A program made the position numbers and the translations under genes. This document shows positions 1 through 9,038 of a stretch of 62,502 bases of DNA, piece by piece. Source of the DNA: Bordetella sp. (GTDB taxonomy: Bacteria > Pseudomonadota > Alphaproteobacteria > Caulobacterales > Caulobacteraceae); the NCBI GenBank assembly GCA_017308115.1, contig JAFKFS010000031.1, positions 1 to 62,502 of the forward strand. The letters are read 5' to 3'. Below the pieces are notes generated by a model. The model was not told the origin of the DNA. It saw nothing but the letters and a program-made list of their open reading frames with translations, and made no database searches. The first letter of the stretch is position 1. Each line of letters opens with the position of its first letter.

Positions 1-1825
1 CGTGGGCCAGGAAGCCGATCTTCACGTCGGGGTGGAACAGCTTCTGCAGCCCCGCCGTGACGGTGCAGATCAGCAGCCAGACCGCCGGGACCGCCGTCGC
101 CCAGGCGAACCTCTGCCGCTTCATCTTGAACAGCACGACCGTGCCCAGGATCAGGGCGACCGCCGCCAGCATCTGGTTGGCGATGCCGAACAGGGGCCAC
201 AGGCTGTTGATCCCGCCCAGCGGATCGACCACGCCGGTATAGAGGAAATAGCCCCACAGACTGACCGTCAGGGCCGTGGCCACGACATTGCCGGTCCAGG
301 ACTGGGTCTGGCGCATCTTGGGCACGGCCATGCCCAGCAGGTCCTGGATCATGAAGCGGCAGACGCGGGTGCCCGCATCGACCGTGGTCAGGATGAACAG
401 GGCCTCAAACAGGATGGCGAAGTGATACCAGAAGGCCATCATGGCCTTGCCGCCGATCACGCCCGACAGGATGTGGGCCATGCCGACGGCCAGGGTCGGG
501 GCGCCGCCCGCGCGCGACAGGATGGAGTGCTCGCCCACGTCGCGGGCCAGTTGCTCCAGTTCGGCCGGGGTGATGTGGAAGCCCCACTGGGCCACGGCGG
601 CGGCGGCCGAGGCCGCATTGTCGCCGATGACGGCGACCGGGCTGTTCATGGCGAAATAGACGGCCGGGTCCAGCACCGTGGCGGCGATCAGGGCCATGAC
701 GGCGACGAAGCTTTCGCACAGCATGGCGCCGTAGCCGATCAGCGGAATCTGGTTCTCGTTCTCCAGCAGCTTGGGGGTGGTGCCGGACGAGATCAGGGCG
801 TGGAAGCCCGACACGGCCCCGCAGGCGATGGTGATGAACAGGAAGGGGAACAGGGCGCCCGAGAAGACCGGGCCGGTCCCGTCGATGAAGGGCGTGATGG
901 CGGGCATCTGAATGTGCGGGCGCACGATCAATATGCCCACGGCCAGGGCCAGGATGGCGCCGATCTTCAGGAAGGTGGACAGGTAGTCGCGCGGCGCCAG
1001 CAGCAGCCACACCGGAATGACCGAGGCGATGAAGCCGTAGGCCATCATGGCCAGGGCCAGGGTCGTGCCCGACAGGGTGAAGGCCGGACCCCAGAACGGA
1101 TCAGCGGCGATATGGCCGCCGCCGATGATGGCCAGGATCAGCAGAACCACGCCGATGACCGACACCTCGCCCACGCGGCCGGGCCGCAGATAGCGGGTGT
1201 ACAGGCCCATGAAGACGGCGATGGGAATGGTGGCCGCGACCGTGAAGGTTCCCCACGGGCTCTCGGCCAGGGCCTTGACCACCACCAGGGCCAGCACGGC
1301 CAGGATGATGACCATGATCATCAGCACCCCGACCTGGGCGATGACGCCGGGGATCGGACCCATCTCGGTGCGGACCATGTCGCCCAGCGACCGGCCGTCG
1401 CGTCGGGTCGACATGAACAGGACGATCATGTCCTGCACCGCCCCCGCCAGCACGGCGCCGACCAGGATCCACAAGACGCCGGGCAGATAGCCCATCTGCG
1501 CCGCCAGCACCGGCCCGACCAGAGGCCCCGCGCCAGCGATGGCCGCGAAATGGTGGCCGAACAGGACGTTGCGGGGCGTCGGCACATAGTCGAGGCCGTC
1601 GTTGTGTCTGACGGCGGGCGTGGGCCTGCGCGCGTTCAGCCCCAGCACCTTCCCGGCCAGATAGCGGGCGTAGAAGCGGTAGGCGATGGCGTAGACGCAC
1701 AGCGCCGCGACCACGATCCACACGGCGCTTATGCTCTCGCCCCGATGCAGGGCGACGACGGCGAGGGATACGGCCCCCAATATGGCGATGGCGCCGAAGA
1801 TCAGCGCGGTCCTGAGCTTGCCCAT
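1..1825 (-). CDS. cstA: Carbon starvation protein CstA (C-terminus cut by window edge)
   Basis: Inner-membrane transporter of the CstA family, which takes up peptides and/or pyruvate during carbon limitation. The frame is open from an ATG at 1825 to the window edge, giving 608 codons of the roughly 690 usual. The N-terminus reads MGKLRTALIFGAIAI, a membrane segment, and is followed by the family-typical stretch GPLVGPVLAAQMGYLPGVLW and then AVQDMIVLF. Hydrophobic segments continue throughout. The last visible residues are PDVKIGFLAH, typical of the late part of the family. The gene is monocistronic as far as visible, with an intergenic palindromic repeat upstream. The family assignment is firm; the substrate is not shown by sequence. 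Confidence 0.93.
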   Translation of the reverse strand, partial: MGKLRTALIFGAIAILGAVSLAVVALHRGESISAVWIVVAALCVYAIAYRFYARYLAGKVLGLNARRPTPAVRHNDGLDYVPTPRNVLFGHHFAAIAGAGPLVGPVLAAQMGYLPGVLWILVGAVLAGAVQDMIVLFMSTRRDGRSLGDMVRTEMGPIPGVIAQVGVLMIMVIILAVLALVVVKALAESPWGTFTVAATIPIAVFMGLYTRYLRPGRVGEVSVIGVVLLILAIIGGGHIAADPFWGPAFTLSGTTLALAMMAYGFIASVIPVWLLLAPRDYLSTFLKIGAILALAVGILIVRPHIQMPAITPFIDGTGPVFSGALFPFLFITIACGAVSGFHALISSGTTPKLLENENQIPLIGYGAMLCESFVAVMALIAATVLDPAVYFAMNSPVAVIGDNAASAAAAVAQWGFHITPAELEQLARDVGEHSILSRAGGAPTLAVGMAHILSGVIGGKAMMAFWYHFAILFEALFILTTVDAGTRVCRFMIQDLLGMAVPKMRQTQSWTGNVVATALTVSLWGYFLYTGVVDPLGGINSLWPLFGIANQMLAAVALILGTVVLFKMKRQRFAWATAVPAVWLLICTVTAGLQKLFHPDVKIGFLAH

Positions 1826-1926
1826 GATGAACGGTCCTCCGGGTCGGCTGGCTGCGACCTTTCGCCTTTTTTGGACCCTAATCACGCCGGGCGCCAATCG
1901 ACAAACGTCGAAGAAGCGTGGCCGGT

Positions 1927-2094
1927 CCTTCTCCCCTTGTGGGAGAAGGTGGGCGCCGAAGGCGCTCGGATGAGGGGTGTGAGCGCGGCGGCGGGTGTCA
2001 GGGCCAGACGTTGAGCGATCTCTCAGGAAAAACCGCGTCGCCACCCCTCATCCGTCAGGCTTCGCCTGCCACCTTCTCCCACAAGGGGAGAAGG
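1927..2094. repeat. Intergenic palindromic repeat, family A copy 1
   Basis: The left arm starts CCTTCTCCCCTTGTGGGAGA and runs on to GGATGAGGGGTGT. The right arm is its approximate reverse complement (CACCCCTCATCC, then TTCGCCTGCC, then ACCTTCTCCCACAAGGGGAG). About 70 bp of variable sequence separates the arms, so the unit can fold into one long stem-loop, and each arm tip is itself a small palindrome. The same unit recurs at 23021-23192 and 58249-58412. It fills the gap between the cstA start and the purT stop. Confidence 0.9.
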
Positions 2095-2096
2095 GA

Positions 2097-3290
2097 TTAC
2101 GGAGCGACCACCCGCACCTTGCCCGCCGCCTCGGCCGCGCGCGCACGCGCCTCGTCCGTGTCCGTCCCCCGGGCCAGGGCCACGCCCATGCGGCGGCGCT
2201 CATAGGCTTCCGGCTTGCCGAACAGGCGCAGGTCGGCGGTCGGCACCGACAGGGCCTCGGCCACGCCCTCGAACGCCACGCCCCGCGCCTCCATGCCGCC
2301 GTAGATGACGGCGCTGGCGCCCGGTTCGCGCAAGGTCACGTCCACCGGCAGGCCCAGGATGGCGCGGGCGTGCAGGGCGAACTCGCTCATGACCTGGGTC
2401 GCCAGCGTCACCAAGCCGGTGTCGTGCGGGCGCGGCGAGACCTCCGAGAACCAGACCTGATCCCCCTTCACGAACAGCTCGACGCCGAAGACCCCGAGGC
2501 CGCCCAGAGCCTCCGTCACCCTGGCGGCGATGGCCTGCGCCGACTTCAGCGCGGCCTCGCTCATGGCCTGCGGCTGCCAGCTCTCGACATAGTCGCCCTT
2601 CTGCTGGCGGTGTCCGATGGGGGCGCAGAAGTCCGTCCGCACGGCGCCGTCGCGCAACGACCGGACGGTCAGCAGGGTGATCTCATAGTCGAAGTCGATC
2701 CGGCCCTCGACGATGACGACGCCGCCCGCGACCCGGCCCGAGGCTTCGGCATAGGCCCAGGCGTCGGCCACGCCTTCGGGGCCCTCGACATAGGACTGGC
2801 CCTTGCCCGAGGACGACATGACCGGCTTGACGAAACAGGGGAAGCCCACGGCCTCGGCGCCCGCCGCCAACTCCTCGGCCGAGGCGGCGAAGGCGTAGGG
2901 GCTGGTCGGCAGGCCCAGTTCCTCGGCGGCCAGGCGGCGGATGCCCTCGCGGTTCATGGTCAGCTGCGTCGCCCGCGCGGTGGGGATGACGCGCGCCATG
3001 CCCGCCGCCTCGATGCCCGCCAGCACATCGGTGGCGATGGCCTCGATCTCGGGCACGATGATGTGCGGGGCCTCGGCCAGGATGACGCCGTTCAGCACCT
3101 GGGCGTCGGTCATGGGGATGACGTGGCTGCGATGCGCCACCTGCATGGCGGGGGCGTTGGCGTAGCGGTCGACCGCGATCACCTCGGCGCCCAGGCGCTG
3201 CAGCTCGATCGCGACCTCCTTGCCCAGTTCGCCCGAGCCCAGCAGCATGACGCGCGTGGCGTGGTCGGTGAGGGGGGTGCCGATACGCAT
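2097..3290 (-). CDS. purT: Formate-dependent phosphoribosylglycinamide formyltransferase PurT
   Basis: Cytosolic ATP-grasp enzyme that converts GAR plus formate and ATP into formyl-GAR, the folate-independent version of the third step of purine synthesis. The protein has 397 aa, near the usual 390-400. An N-terminal nucleotide-fold ([20 protein letters not shown]) is followed by an ATP-grasp domain with the loop MSSSGKGQS and the metal-binding segment [12 protein letters not shown]. The ATG at 3290 was chosen because GGAG lies 6 nt upstream; upstream in-frame starts at 3317 and 3296 fall in repeat sequence. It is separate from the other pur genes in the window. Confidence 0.95.
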   Translation of the reverse strand: MRIGTPLTDHATRVMLLGSGELGKEVAIELQRLGAEVIAVDRYANAPAMQVAHRSHVIPMTDAQVLNGVILAEAPHIIVPEIEAIATDVLAGIEAAGMARVIPTARATQLTMNREGIRRLAAEELGLPTSPYAFAASAEELAAGAEAVGFPCFVKPVMSSSGKGQSYVEGPEGVADAWAYAEASGRVAGGVVIVEGRIDFDYEITLLTVRSLRDGAVRTDFCAPIGHRQQKGDYVESWQPQAMSEAALKSAQAIAARVTEALGGLGVFGVELFVKGDQVWFSEVSPRPHDTGLVTLATQVMSEFALHARAILGLPVDVTLREPGASAVIYGGMEARGVAFEGVAEALSVPTADLRLFGKPEAYERRRMGVALARGTDTDEARARAAEAAGKVRVVAP

Positions 3291-3303
3291 GATCATCTCC
3301 GCT

Positions 3304-3327
3304 TCCTTCTCCCACAAGGGGAGAAGG
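3304..3327. repeat. Single arm tip of the family A intergenic repeat
   Basis: The small palindrome CCTTCTCCCACAAGGGGAGA plus AGG, identical to the outer tip of the family A right arm, stands alone just upstream of the purT start. No second arm is visible, so it is a partial copy or a solo tip. It may act as a weak terminator for the upstream transketolase gene, which is on the same strand. Confidence 0.7.
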
Positions 3328-3371
3328 AGTCTTCTTGATGCGCTATCGCCTTACGGCTGCTTGAGCGCTGA

Positions 3372-5366
3372 TTACAGCCGCGCCTTGACCTGCTCCACCA
3401 CGGCCTCGGCGGTGACGCCGAACTCGCGGTAGAGGATTTCGGCCGGGGCGGAGGCGCCGAAGCCGGTCATGCCGACGAAGCCGCCGTCTTCGCCGATGAA
3501 GCGCTCCCAGCCCTGCTTGATCGCGGCCTCGACGGCGACGCGAACGGTGCCGCGGCCGATGACGGCGTCCTGATAGGCCTTGGGCTGCTGCTCGAACAGG
3601 GCGAAGCAGGGGACCGAGACGACGCGGGTGGGCACGCCTTCGGCCTCCAGCGTCTTGGCGGCCTTCAGGGCCAGGGCGACCTCGGTGCCGGTGCCGAACA
3701 GGGTGACCTTGGCCTCGCCGTTGGCGGCCTTCAGCTCATAGGCCCCCTTGCGCGACAGGTTCTCGCCTGCGTCCGTCACGCGCACGGCCGGGGTCTTCTG
3801 GCGCGACAGGCACAGGGCGGTCGGCGTGGTCTTGTGCTGCAAGGCGACCTGCCAGCACTCCAGCGCCTCGACCGTGTCGGCGGGGCGCATGGTCAGCAGG
3901 TTCGGAATGGCGCGCAGGGCCGCCAGATGTTCGACCGGCTGGTGGGTCGGGCCGTCTTCGCCCAGGCCGATGCTGTCGTGCGTCAGGACGTGGATCGCGC
4001 GCACGCCCATCAGGGCGCCCAGGCGGATCGCCGGACGGCTGTAGTCCGCAAACGCCATGAAGGTGCCGCCGTAGGGGATGACCCCGCCGTGCAGCGCCAG
4101 ACCGTTCATCGCCGCGGCCATGCCGAACTCGCGGATGCCGTAGTTCAGGTAACGACCGGCATAGTCCGGCGCGTCCATGATCCGGGTGTTCTTGACGAAG
4201 GTGTTGTTCGAGCCGGTCAGGTCGGCCGAGCCGCCGACCAGTTCGGGGATGGCGTCGAACACCGTCTCCAGAGCCTCGCCCGAGGACTGGCGGGTGGCCA
4301 GGGCGGGCTGGTCGGCGACCAGTTGCTTCAGCTTGGCGTCCAGCGCCTCGAAGGCGCCGGTGGGCAGGTCGCCCGCCATGGCGCGGGTGAAGTCGTCGCG
4401 CTGATCATGGTTCAGCAGGCGGGATTCCCACGCTTTGCGGGCCTTGCCGCCCTGCTTGCCGACCTTGGCCCAGGCGGTCTTGATCCCTTCGGGCAGTTCA
4501 AACGGCTCGAACGGCCAGTTCAGCGCCTGGCGGGTGGCCGCGATCTCGACGGCGCCCAGGGCCGCGCCGTGGGTCTTGTGGCTGCCTTCCATGGTGGCGG
4601 CGCCCTTGCCGATCCTGGTCTTGCAGGCGATCAGCGTCGGCCTGTCCTGCTTGGTCGCCCAGGCCAGGGCCTTCTGGATCTGCTTGTGGTCGTGGCCGTC
4701 GACGGCCTTGACCGCCCAGCCCGACGCCTTGAAGCGGCCCAGTTGGTCGGTGGCGTCCGACAGCGACACCTTGCCGTCGATGGTGATCTCATTGTCGTCC
4801 CACAGGACGCACAGCTTGTTCAGCTTCAGGCGGCCGGCCAGGGCGATGGCCTCCTGCGACACGCCTTCCATCAGGCAGCCGTCGCCGGCGACGACCCAGG
4901 TGCGGTGGTCGACCAGATCCTTGCCGAAGCGCGCGGCCAGATGCCGCTCCGCCAGGGCGAAGCCGACCGAGGTGGCCAGGCCCTGACCCAGGGGGCCGGT
5001 GGTGGTCTCGATCCCGGCCATGTGGCCGTATTCCGGGTGGCCGGCGGTCTTGAAGCCCCACTGGCGGAAGTTTTCCAGCTGCTCCCTGGTCGCGTCCTTG
5101 TAGCCCGTCAGGTGCAGCAGGCTGTAGATCAGCATGGAGCCGTGGCCCGCCGACAGGATGAAGCGGTCGCGGTCGGCCCAGTCGGGGCGGCTGGCGTCGA
5201 ACTTCAGGAATTTCGAGTAAAGCACGGTGGCGACGTCGGCCATGCCCATGGGCATGCCGGGGTGGCCGCTCTTGGCCTTTTCGACCGCATCCATGGACAG
5301 CACCCGGATGGCGTCGGCCATCTGCTTGGGCGAAGGCTTGGCGAATGCGGCTTGGATGTCGGTCAC
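3372..5366 (-). CDS. tkt: Transketolase
   Basis: Thiamine-diphosphate enzyme moving two-carbon units between sugar phosphates in the pentose phosphate pathway. It has 664 aa, the standard length. Visible signatures are HPGMPMGMADVATVL near residue 35, the ThDP/metal motif GDGCLMEGVSQEA near residue 160, and IREFGMAAAMNGLALHGG near residue 410 carrying the catalytic Glu. The start is GTG at 5366, preceded by GGAAAGG 7 nt upstream. It is divergent from zauP with a ~100 bp shared upstream region. The purT gene follows about 80 bp downstream. Confidence 0.96.
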   Translation of the reverse strand: MTDIQAAFAKPSPKQMADAIRVLSMDAVEKAKSGHPGMPMGMADVATVLYSKFLKFDASRPDWADRDRFILSAGHGSMLIYSLLHLTGYKDATREQLENFRQWGFKTAGHPEYGHMAGIETTTGPLGQGLATSVGFALAERHLAARFGKDLVDHRTWVVAGDGCLMEGVSQEAIALAGRLKLNKLCVLWDDNEITIDGKVSLSDATDQLGRFKASGWAVKAVDGHDHKQIQKALAWATKQDRPTLIACKTRIGKGAATMEGSHKTHGAALGAVEIAATRQALNWPFEPFELPEGIKTAWAKVGKQGGKARKAWESRLLNHDQRDDFTRAMAGDLPTGAFEALDAKLKQLVADQPALATRQSSGEALETVFDAIPELVGGSADLTGSNNTFVKNTRIMDAPDYAGRYLNYGIREFGMAAAMNGLALHGGVIPYGGTFMAFADYSRPAIRLGALMGVRAIHVLTHDSIGLGEDGPTHQPVEHLAALRAIPNLLTMRPADTVEALECWQVALQHKTTPTALCLSRQKTPAVRVTDAGENLSRKGAYELKAANGEAKVTLFGTGTEVALALKAAKTLEAEGVPTRVVSVPCFALFEQQPKAYQDAVIGRGTVRVAVEAAIKQGWERFIGEDGGFVGMTGFGASAPAEILYREFGVTAEAVVEQVKARL

Positions 5367-5465
5367 GGCGAGACCTTTCCTTGGGAACAGGATAAAGCGG
5401 GGGCGGCGCCGCTTTACCCCGGCGCGCCTGCAGGTTCTACATGGAATCTGGAAGAAAGGACCCCC

Positions 5466-5750
5466 ATGGACGCCGTTACGGCTGCAAAGGCGCGGATCGA
5501 TCGGGCGTTGGCCGATCTGGAGCGCAAGGTGCTGGAGCTGAAGGCGAGGCCCGCCTCGGCGCCGCTGATCGCTGACGACGACCTGTTCGCGCCGCGCCCC
5601 TCGAACGCCGCCGACCTGGCGCGCATCGCCGAGCTTGAGGCCGCCGGTCAGGAAACCGCCCAGGTCCTGGCCCGCGCCGTCGACGCCGTGCGCGAGGTGC
5701 TGGCGGAGCAGGCTCAGGGCCGCGCTCCGGCCGGAGGGGAGACGGACTGA
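5466..5750 (+). CDS. zauP: ZauP-like coiled-coil protein (DUF4164), ZapA partner
   Basis: A 94-aa, almost entirely helical, charged protein starting MDAVTAAKARIDRALADLE with heptad-like spacing through residues 5-85. In Caulobacter the gene immediately upstream of zapA encodes ZauP, a coiled-coil protein acting with ZapA to focus the FtsZ ring. Position, size and composition match here. The stop codon overlaps the zapA start (ATGA), so the two are translationally coupled. The ATG at 5466 follows GAAAGGA. The assignment rests on synteny and coiled-coil character rather than a catalytic motif. Confidence 0.8.
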   Translation: MDAVTAAKARIDRALADLERKVLELKARPASAPLIADDDLFAPRPSNAADLARIAELEAAGQETAQVLARAVDAVREVLAEQAQGRAPAGGETD

Positions 5751-6088
5751 TGGCGACGGTGACGGTTGAGGTCCACGGCCGCCCCTATGCGGTGGGATGC
5801 GCCGACGGCCAGGAGGCGCGGGTGCGCGACCTGGCGGCCCAGTTCAACGAGCGGGTGCAGGGCGTGGCCGATCAGGTCGGTCAGGTCGGGGACGTGCGCC
5901 TGTTCCTGATGGCGGCCCTGATGCTGGCCGACGAACTTCAGGAGGCCAAGCGCCAGGCGGCGGTGCAGAACGCGGGCCGCCCCAAGGCGACGCCCGCCGC
6001 GCCTGCGCCCGCGCCCGCCGGCGACGGCGTGGCCGAGGCCCTGAACGCCGTGGCGGCCAGGATCGAGAAGATCGTCCAGACGATTTAA
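5750..6088 (+). CDS. zapA: Cell division protein ZapA
   Basis: FtsZ-ring-associated protein that promotes bundling of FtsZ protofilaments at midcell. It has 112 aa. The N-terminal head MATVTVEVHGRPYAVGCADGQE fits the family (short strands, then the RVRDLAAQFNERV helix), followed by a helix with MLADELQEAKRQ and an Ala/Pro-rich linker before a last short helix. The start overlaps the zauP stop. The zauP-zapA-ssrS-cyclo-ligase order is conserved in alphaproteobacteria, which supports the call. Confidence 0.9.
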   Translation: MATVTVEVHGRPYAVGCADGQEARVRDLAAQFNERVQGVADQVGQVGDVRLFLMAALMLADELQEAKRQAAVQNAGRPKATPAAPAPAPAGDGVAEALNAVAARIEKIVQTI

Positions 6089-6095
6089 CGTAACG

Positions 6096-6244
6096 CCTCT
6101 CCCTCCCCTTCATGGGGAGGGTGGTCGCGCAGCGACCGGGTGGGGAGGGCTGGGTGATTGGGGCGCGGCGCCTGATTGGCCTCGTCGCCCCCACCCGGCC
6201 TCGCCTTCGGCTCAGCCACCCTCCCCATAAAGGGGAGGGAGAGG
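6096..6244. repeat. Intergenic palindromic repeat, family B copy 1
   Basis: The left arm CCTCTCCCTCCCCTTCATGG runs on into GGTCGCGCAGCGACCGGGTGGGG. The right arm CCCCACCCGG...CACCCTCCCC ends AAAGGGGAGGGAGAGG and is its approximate complement. The design is like family A but the arm sequence differs. It lies directly after zapA and before 6S RNA, so it may terminate zapA transcription. Confidence 0.8.
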
Positions 6245-6289
6245 GATGTTCGCCATTGTTGAAACCGCCTCGAACGCCTATCTTGCGCG

Positions 6290-6475
6290 GCGGCGGGTCC
6301 TGCTGCGGCTCACGTCGAAGACAACATATCCTTCTGACCTTAATTCACTCATAGGGATCTGTCCCTGTCCGGGCTCGAGGGCCTGGGCATACGGAGCCCA
6401 CCTGGCTACCCAGGTCGAGAGGATTTAAACGCGCTTCACGGCTCACGCGGCGCCGCCAACCTCTTCTTTTTTAGG
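6290..6475 (+). ncRNA. ssrS: 6S RNA (SsrS), alphaproteobacterial type; ends approximate
   Basis: 6S RNA mimics an open promoter and sequesters sigma-70 RNA polymerase in stationary phase. The conserved core is visible at 6361-6461: GTCCCTGTCCGGGCTCGAGG, then GCCTGGGCATACGGAGCCCA, then CCTGGCTACCCAGGTCGAGA, GGATTTAAACGC and TTCACGGCTCACGCGGCGCC. This is the arrangement seen in alphaproteobacterial 6S RNAs. It sits directly upstream of 5-formyl-THF cyclo-ligase, the classical ssrS-ygfA linkage. The 3' end likely lies in CTCTTCTTTTTT near 6475. The 5' end is not clear, and about 6290 is inferred from possible pairing of GGCGGCG with CGCCGCC. Confidence 0.8.
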
Positions 6476-6541
6476 GCGCTATGCTCGCGACGCGGTCGCT
6501 CGCGGCTTGAGCGCGTTTGGGCGCGCTGCCTGAGCGTGTTT

Positions 6542-6670
6542 CTCCTCCCCATGAAATGGGGAGGTGGATCGGCGGCGGTAGACGCCGAGACGGAGGGGCT
6601 TCTTGGTTTCGCCGCCGCTGAGCCCCTCCACCGCCTTCGGCGGTCCCCCTCCCCATTTCATGGGGAGGAA
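6542..6670. repeat. Intergenic palindromic repeat, family B-like copy 2
   Basis: The arm CTCCTCCCCATGAAATGGGG (continuing AGGTGGATCGGCGGCGG) faces an approximate complement CACCGCCTTCGGCGG followed by CCCCTCCCCATTTCATGGGG. It fills the space between 6S RNA and the cyclo-ligase start. The right arm end GGGGAGGAAAGG lies close to the gene start and may provide part of its ribosome binding site. Confidence 0.75.
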
Positions 6671-6689
6671 AGGCGACGTAGAAAGCCGC

Positions 6690-7235
6690 ATGACCCCCAA
6701 GCATCAACTGCGCGCCGCCATGCGCGCCCTGCGCAAGCGGCTGGCCGAGGCCGACCCGGAGGCCGCCGAGCGCGCGGCCGGCCACGCCGAGGCCCTGCCG
6801 TCCGGCGAGACGATCGCCCTCTATCGCGCCATGGGGTCGGAGCTGGATACGGACGTCCTGGCCAACGTCCTACACCTCGCCGGTCGCCGTCTGTGCCTGC
6901 CGGTGGTGCTGGAGCGCGACGCGGCCATGATCTTCCGCGCCTGGGCGCCGGGCGAGCCGCTGGAGCTGGACGCCGCCGGATGCCCCGCGCCCCTGCCGCT
7001 GGGCGAGGTGGTGCGACCGGACCTGATCCTGACGCCGCTTCTGGCCTTCGACGCTGCAGGCGGGCGGCTGGGGCAGGGCGGGGGCTATTACGACCGGACC
7101 TTCGCGGTTCTGCCCGACGCCCGGCGCATCGGCTTCGCCTATGCGGGCCAGCAGGTCGAGGCCCTGGATCTTGAGCCCCACGACATGCGTCTGCATGGCG
7201 TTCTGAGCGAGACCGGCTATAGAGCCTTCGCATGA
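6690..7235 (+). CDS. 5-formyltetrahydrofolate cyclo-ligase
   Basis: Cytosolic enzyme that turns 5-formyl-THF into 5,10-methenyl-THF with ATP. It has 181 aa, normal for the family (ygfA/FAU1). The N-terminus is MTPKHQLRAAMRALRKRLAE, the family's basic helix. The conserved nucleotide/substrate motif GGRLGQGGGYYDR lies near residue 125. The ATG at 6690 was preferred over the longer reading frame from 6603 because the extension would be encoded by the palindromic repeat. It is linked to ssrS upstream, and ymdB follows after 10 nt, probably in one operon. Confidence 0.92.
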   Translation: MTPKHQLRAAMRALRKRLAEADPEAAERAAGHAEALPSGETIALYRAMGSELDTDVLANVLHLAGRRLCLPVVLERDAAMIFRAWAPGEPLELDAAGCPAPLPLGEVVRPDLILTPLLAFDAAGGRLGQGGGYYDRTFAVLPDARRIGFAYAGQQVEALDLEPHDMRLHGVLSETGYRAFA

Positions 7236-7245
7236 GGCTCCCCCA

Positions 7246-8067
7246 ATGAGACTGGCTTTTTTCGGTGACGTCGTCGGCAAGTCCGGCCGGGACGGACTTT
7301 CGGACCACCTGCCGGGGCTGAGGCGCGACCTCAGGCTCGACTTCGTGGTGGTCAACGCCGAGAACGCGGCGGGCGGTTTCGGCATCACCGAGAACACGGC
7401 CAACGACATCTTCAACGCCGGGGCCGACGTCCTGACGCTGGGCAACCACAGTTGGGACCAGCGCGAGGCCCTGACCTACATCGTGCGCGAGCCGCGCCTG
7501 ATCCGCCCGGCCAACTATCCGCGCCTGATGGATGCGCCGGGCCGGGGCGCCGACGTCTTCGTCACCGCCGACGGACGCCGGGTGCTGGTGATCAATGTGC
7601 TGGGCCGCGTCCACATGGACCCGATGGACGACCCGTTCAGCGCGGTGGAGCGCGAGCTGGAGGCCGCGCCTCTGGGCGTCGTCGCCGACGCCGTCATCGT
7701 CGACATGCACGCCGAGGCGACCAGCGAGAAGATGGGCATGGGCCACTTCTGCGACGGCCGCGCCAGCCTGGTGGTCGGCACCCACACCCACGTCCCAACG
7801 GCGGACGCCCAGATCCTGCCCCACGGCACGGCCTATCAGACCGACGCCGGCGGCTGCTGCGACTACGACTCGGTCATCGGCAACGACAAGGAGGAGCCGC
7901 TGCGGCGGTTCACCACCCGGCTGTCGGGCGGCCGCTACGTCCCGGCCAGCGGTCCGGCGACGGTTTGCGGCGTCTTCGTCGAGACCGACGACCGCACGGG
8001 ATTGGCGACGCGCGTCGAGCCGATCCGCGTGGGCGGGAGGCTGAGCCAGGCGATTCCAGAGGTCTGA
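7246..8067 (+). CDS. ymdB: YmdB-family metallophosphoesterase
   Basis: Dinuclear-metal phosphoesterase of the YmdB/TIGR00282 family; a Bacillus member is reported to hydrolyse 2',3'-cyclic nucleotides. It has 273 aa. Metal and catalytic motifs are visible in order: FFGDVVGKSGRDGL (residues 5-18), VVNAENAAGGFGIT, TLGNHSWDQ, VDMHAEATSEKMGMGH and VVGTHTHVPTADAQILP. These cover the expected Asp, Asn, His and Glu ligands. It starts 10 nt after the cyclo-ligase stop. The family is certain; the physiological substrate in this organism is unknown. Confidence 0.92.
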   Translation: MRLAFFGDVVGKSGRDGLSDHLPGLRRDLRLDFVVVNAENAAGGFGITENTANDIFNAGADVLTLGNHSWDQREALTYIVREPRLIRPANYPRLMDAPGRGADVFVTADGRRVLVINVLGRVHMDPMDDPFSAVERELEAAPLGVVADAVIVDMHAEATSEKMGMGHFCDGRASLVVGTHTHVPTADAQILPHGTAYQTDAGGCCDYDSVIGNDKEEPLRRFTTRLSGGRYVPASGPATVCGVFVETDDRTGLATRVEPIRVGGRLSQAIPEV

Positions 8068-8150
8068 CCAACCTGTCCGATATTTAATCCCGTTGAACGC
8101 ATCCGCCGCGCGGCCGGGACGCCTCCTTCCTCGAAACGAGGGAGTTGTTC

Positions 8151-8996
8151 ATGTTGAAATCGATCGCCGCCGCCCTGTCGGGACTGGGTCTCCTGCTGTC
8201 CGCCGCGTCGGCTCTGGCCGAAGCCGCCCCCGAGCCGGTGCAGGTGATGATCGTCGGGACCTATCATTTCGACAATCCGGGCCAGGACCTGAACAATGCG
8301 CGCATCGCGCCGGTGACGACGCCGGAAAAGCAGGCGCAGCTGGCGGCGATCTCCGAACGCCTGGCGCGTTTTCGGCCTACGGCGGTGGCGGTCGAGCGCA
8401 TCGCCGCCGATCCTGACACCCTGCTGGATCACGTCTATCCTCGCTTCGACGCGGCCATGCTGGCGTCAAACGCGGACGAAAGGATCCAGATCGGCTATCG
8501 GCTGGCGTCACGGCTGGGGCTGAGCCGCGTCTATGCCGTCGACGAACAGTCGGACGAGAAGGATTACTTCCCCTTCCAGCCGGTCCTGGACTGGTGGGAG
8601 GCGCACGGTCGGACGGACGCCTTCGCCCGCCTGAACGCCCCTGTGGCGGCGGCCACGGCCGAGCTTGAGCGGCGTCAGCATCAAGATTCGATCGGCGACA
8701 TCCTGGCCGACATGAACGATCCGGATGACGCCCTCAACGGGCCGGCGGGCCAGTCGGCCTTCTATTACGGGCTGATGAATGTCGGGGACGGACGCAGCCA
8801 GCCCGGCGCGGCTCTCAACGCCGGCTGGTATGAACGCAACGCCCGCATCTTCGCCAAGCTGGCGGCCGTGGCGCGGCCCGGCGACCGGATCGTGGTCGTC
8901 TATGGCGCGGGGCACAACTACTGGCTGCGCCACTTCGTGACGATGACGCCGGGCTTCGTGCTGGAGGAAGCCGGCCCCTATCTGGCCGATGATTGA
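8151..8996 (+). CDS. Secreted DUF5694-domain protein
   Basis: A 281-aa exported protein. A signal peptide spans residues 1-23 (MLKSIAAALSGLGLLLSAAS, then ALAEA). The mature part begins VMIVGTYHFDNPGQDLNNA, the hallmark of DUF5694, and contains AVAVERIAADP and a late VVYGAGHNYWLRHF. The family looks related to the EreA/ChaN/TraB-like fold, where His and Glu residues of such motifs face a cavity; that relation is inference. The start at 8151 has GAGGGAG 6 nt upstream. A TTG 6 nt earlier is less likely. The molecular function is unknown. Confidence 0.85.
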   Translation: MLKSIAAALSGLGLLLSAASALAEAAPEPVQVMIVGTYHFDNPGQDLNNARIAPVTTPEKQAQLAAISERLARFRPTAVAVERIAADPDTLLDHVYPRFDAAMLASNADERIQIGYRLASRLGLSRVYAVDEQSDEKDYFPFQPVLDWWEAHGRTDAFARLNAPVAAATAELERRQHQDSIGDILADMNDPDDALNGPAGQSAFYYGLMNVGDGRSQPGAALNAGWYERNARIFAKLAAVARPGDRIVVVYGAGHNYWLRHFVTMTPGFVLEEAGPYLADD

Positions 8997-9038
8997 AGGG
9001 CGGGTTCCGTCTTCGGTCGTCCGCCCGCCAGGGCTCGC

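Noticed and set aside
2-2014. Very long plus-strand reading frame opposite cstA, and similar ones opposite purL (8993-11644) and the chemoreceptor (46978-49617)
   Set aside because: The translations are low-complexity (His/Gln/Asp/Gly/Arg-rich), with no domains; they are antisense shadows produced by high-GC third positions of the real genes.
6246-6428. 60-aa frame over the 6S RNA region
   Set aside because: The conserved 6S core explains the sequence; the frame has no ribosome site and no recognised protein pattern.
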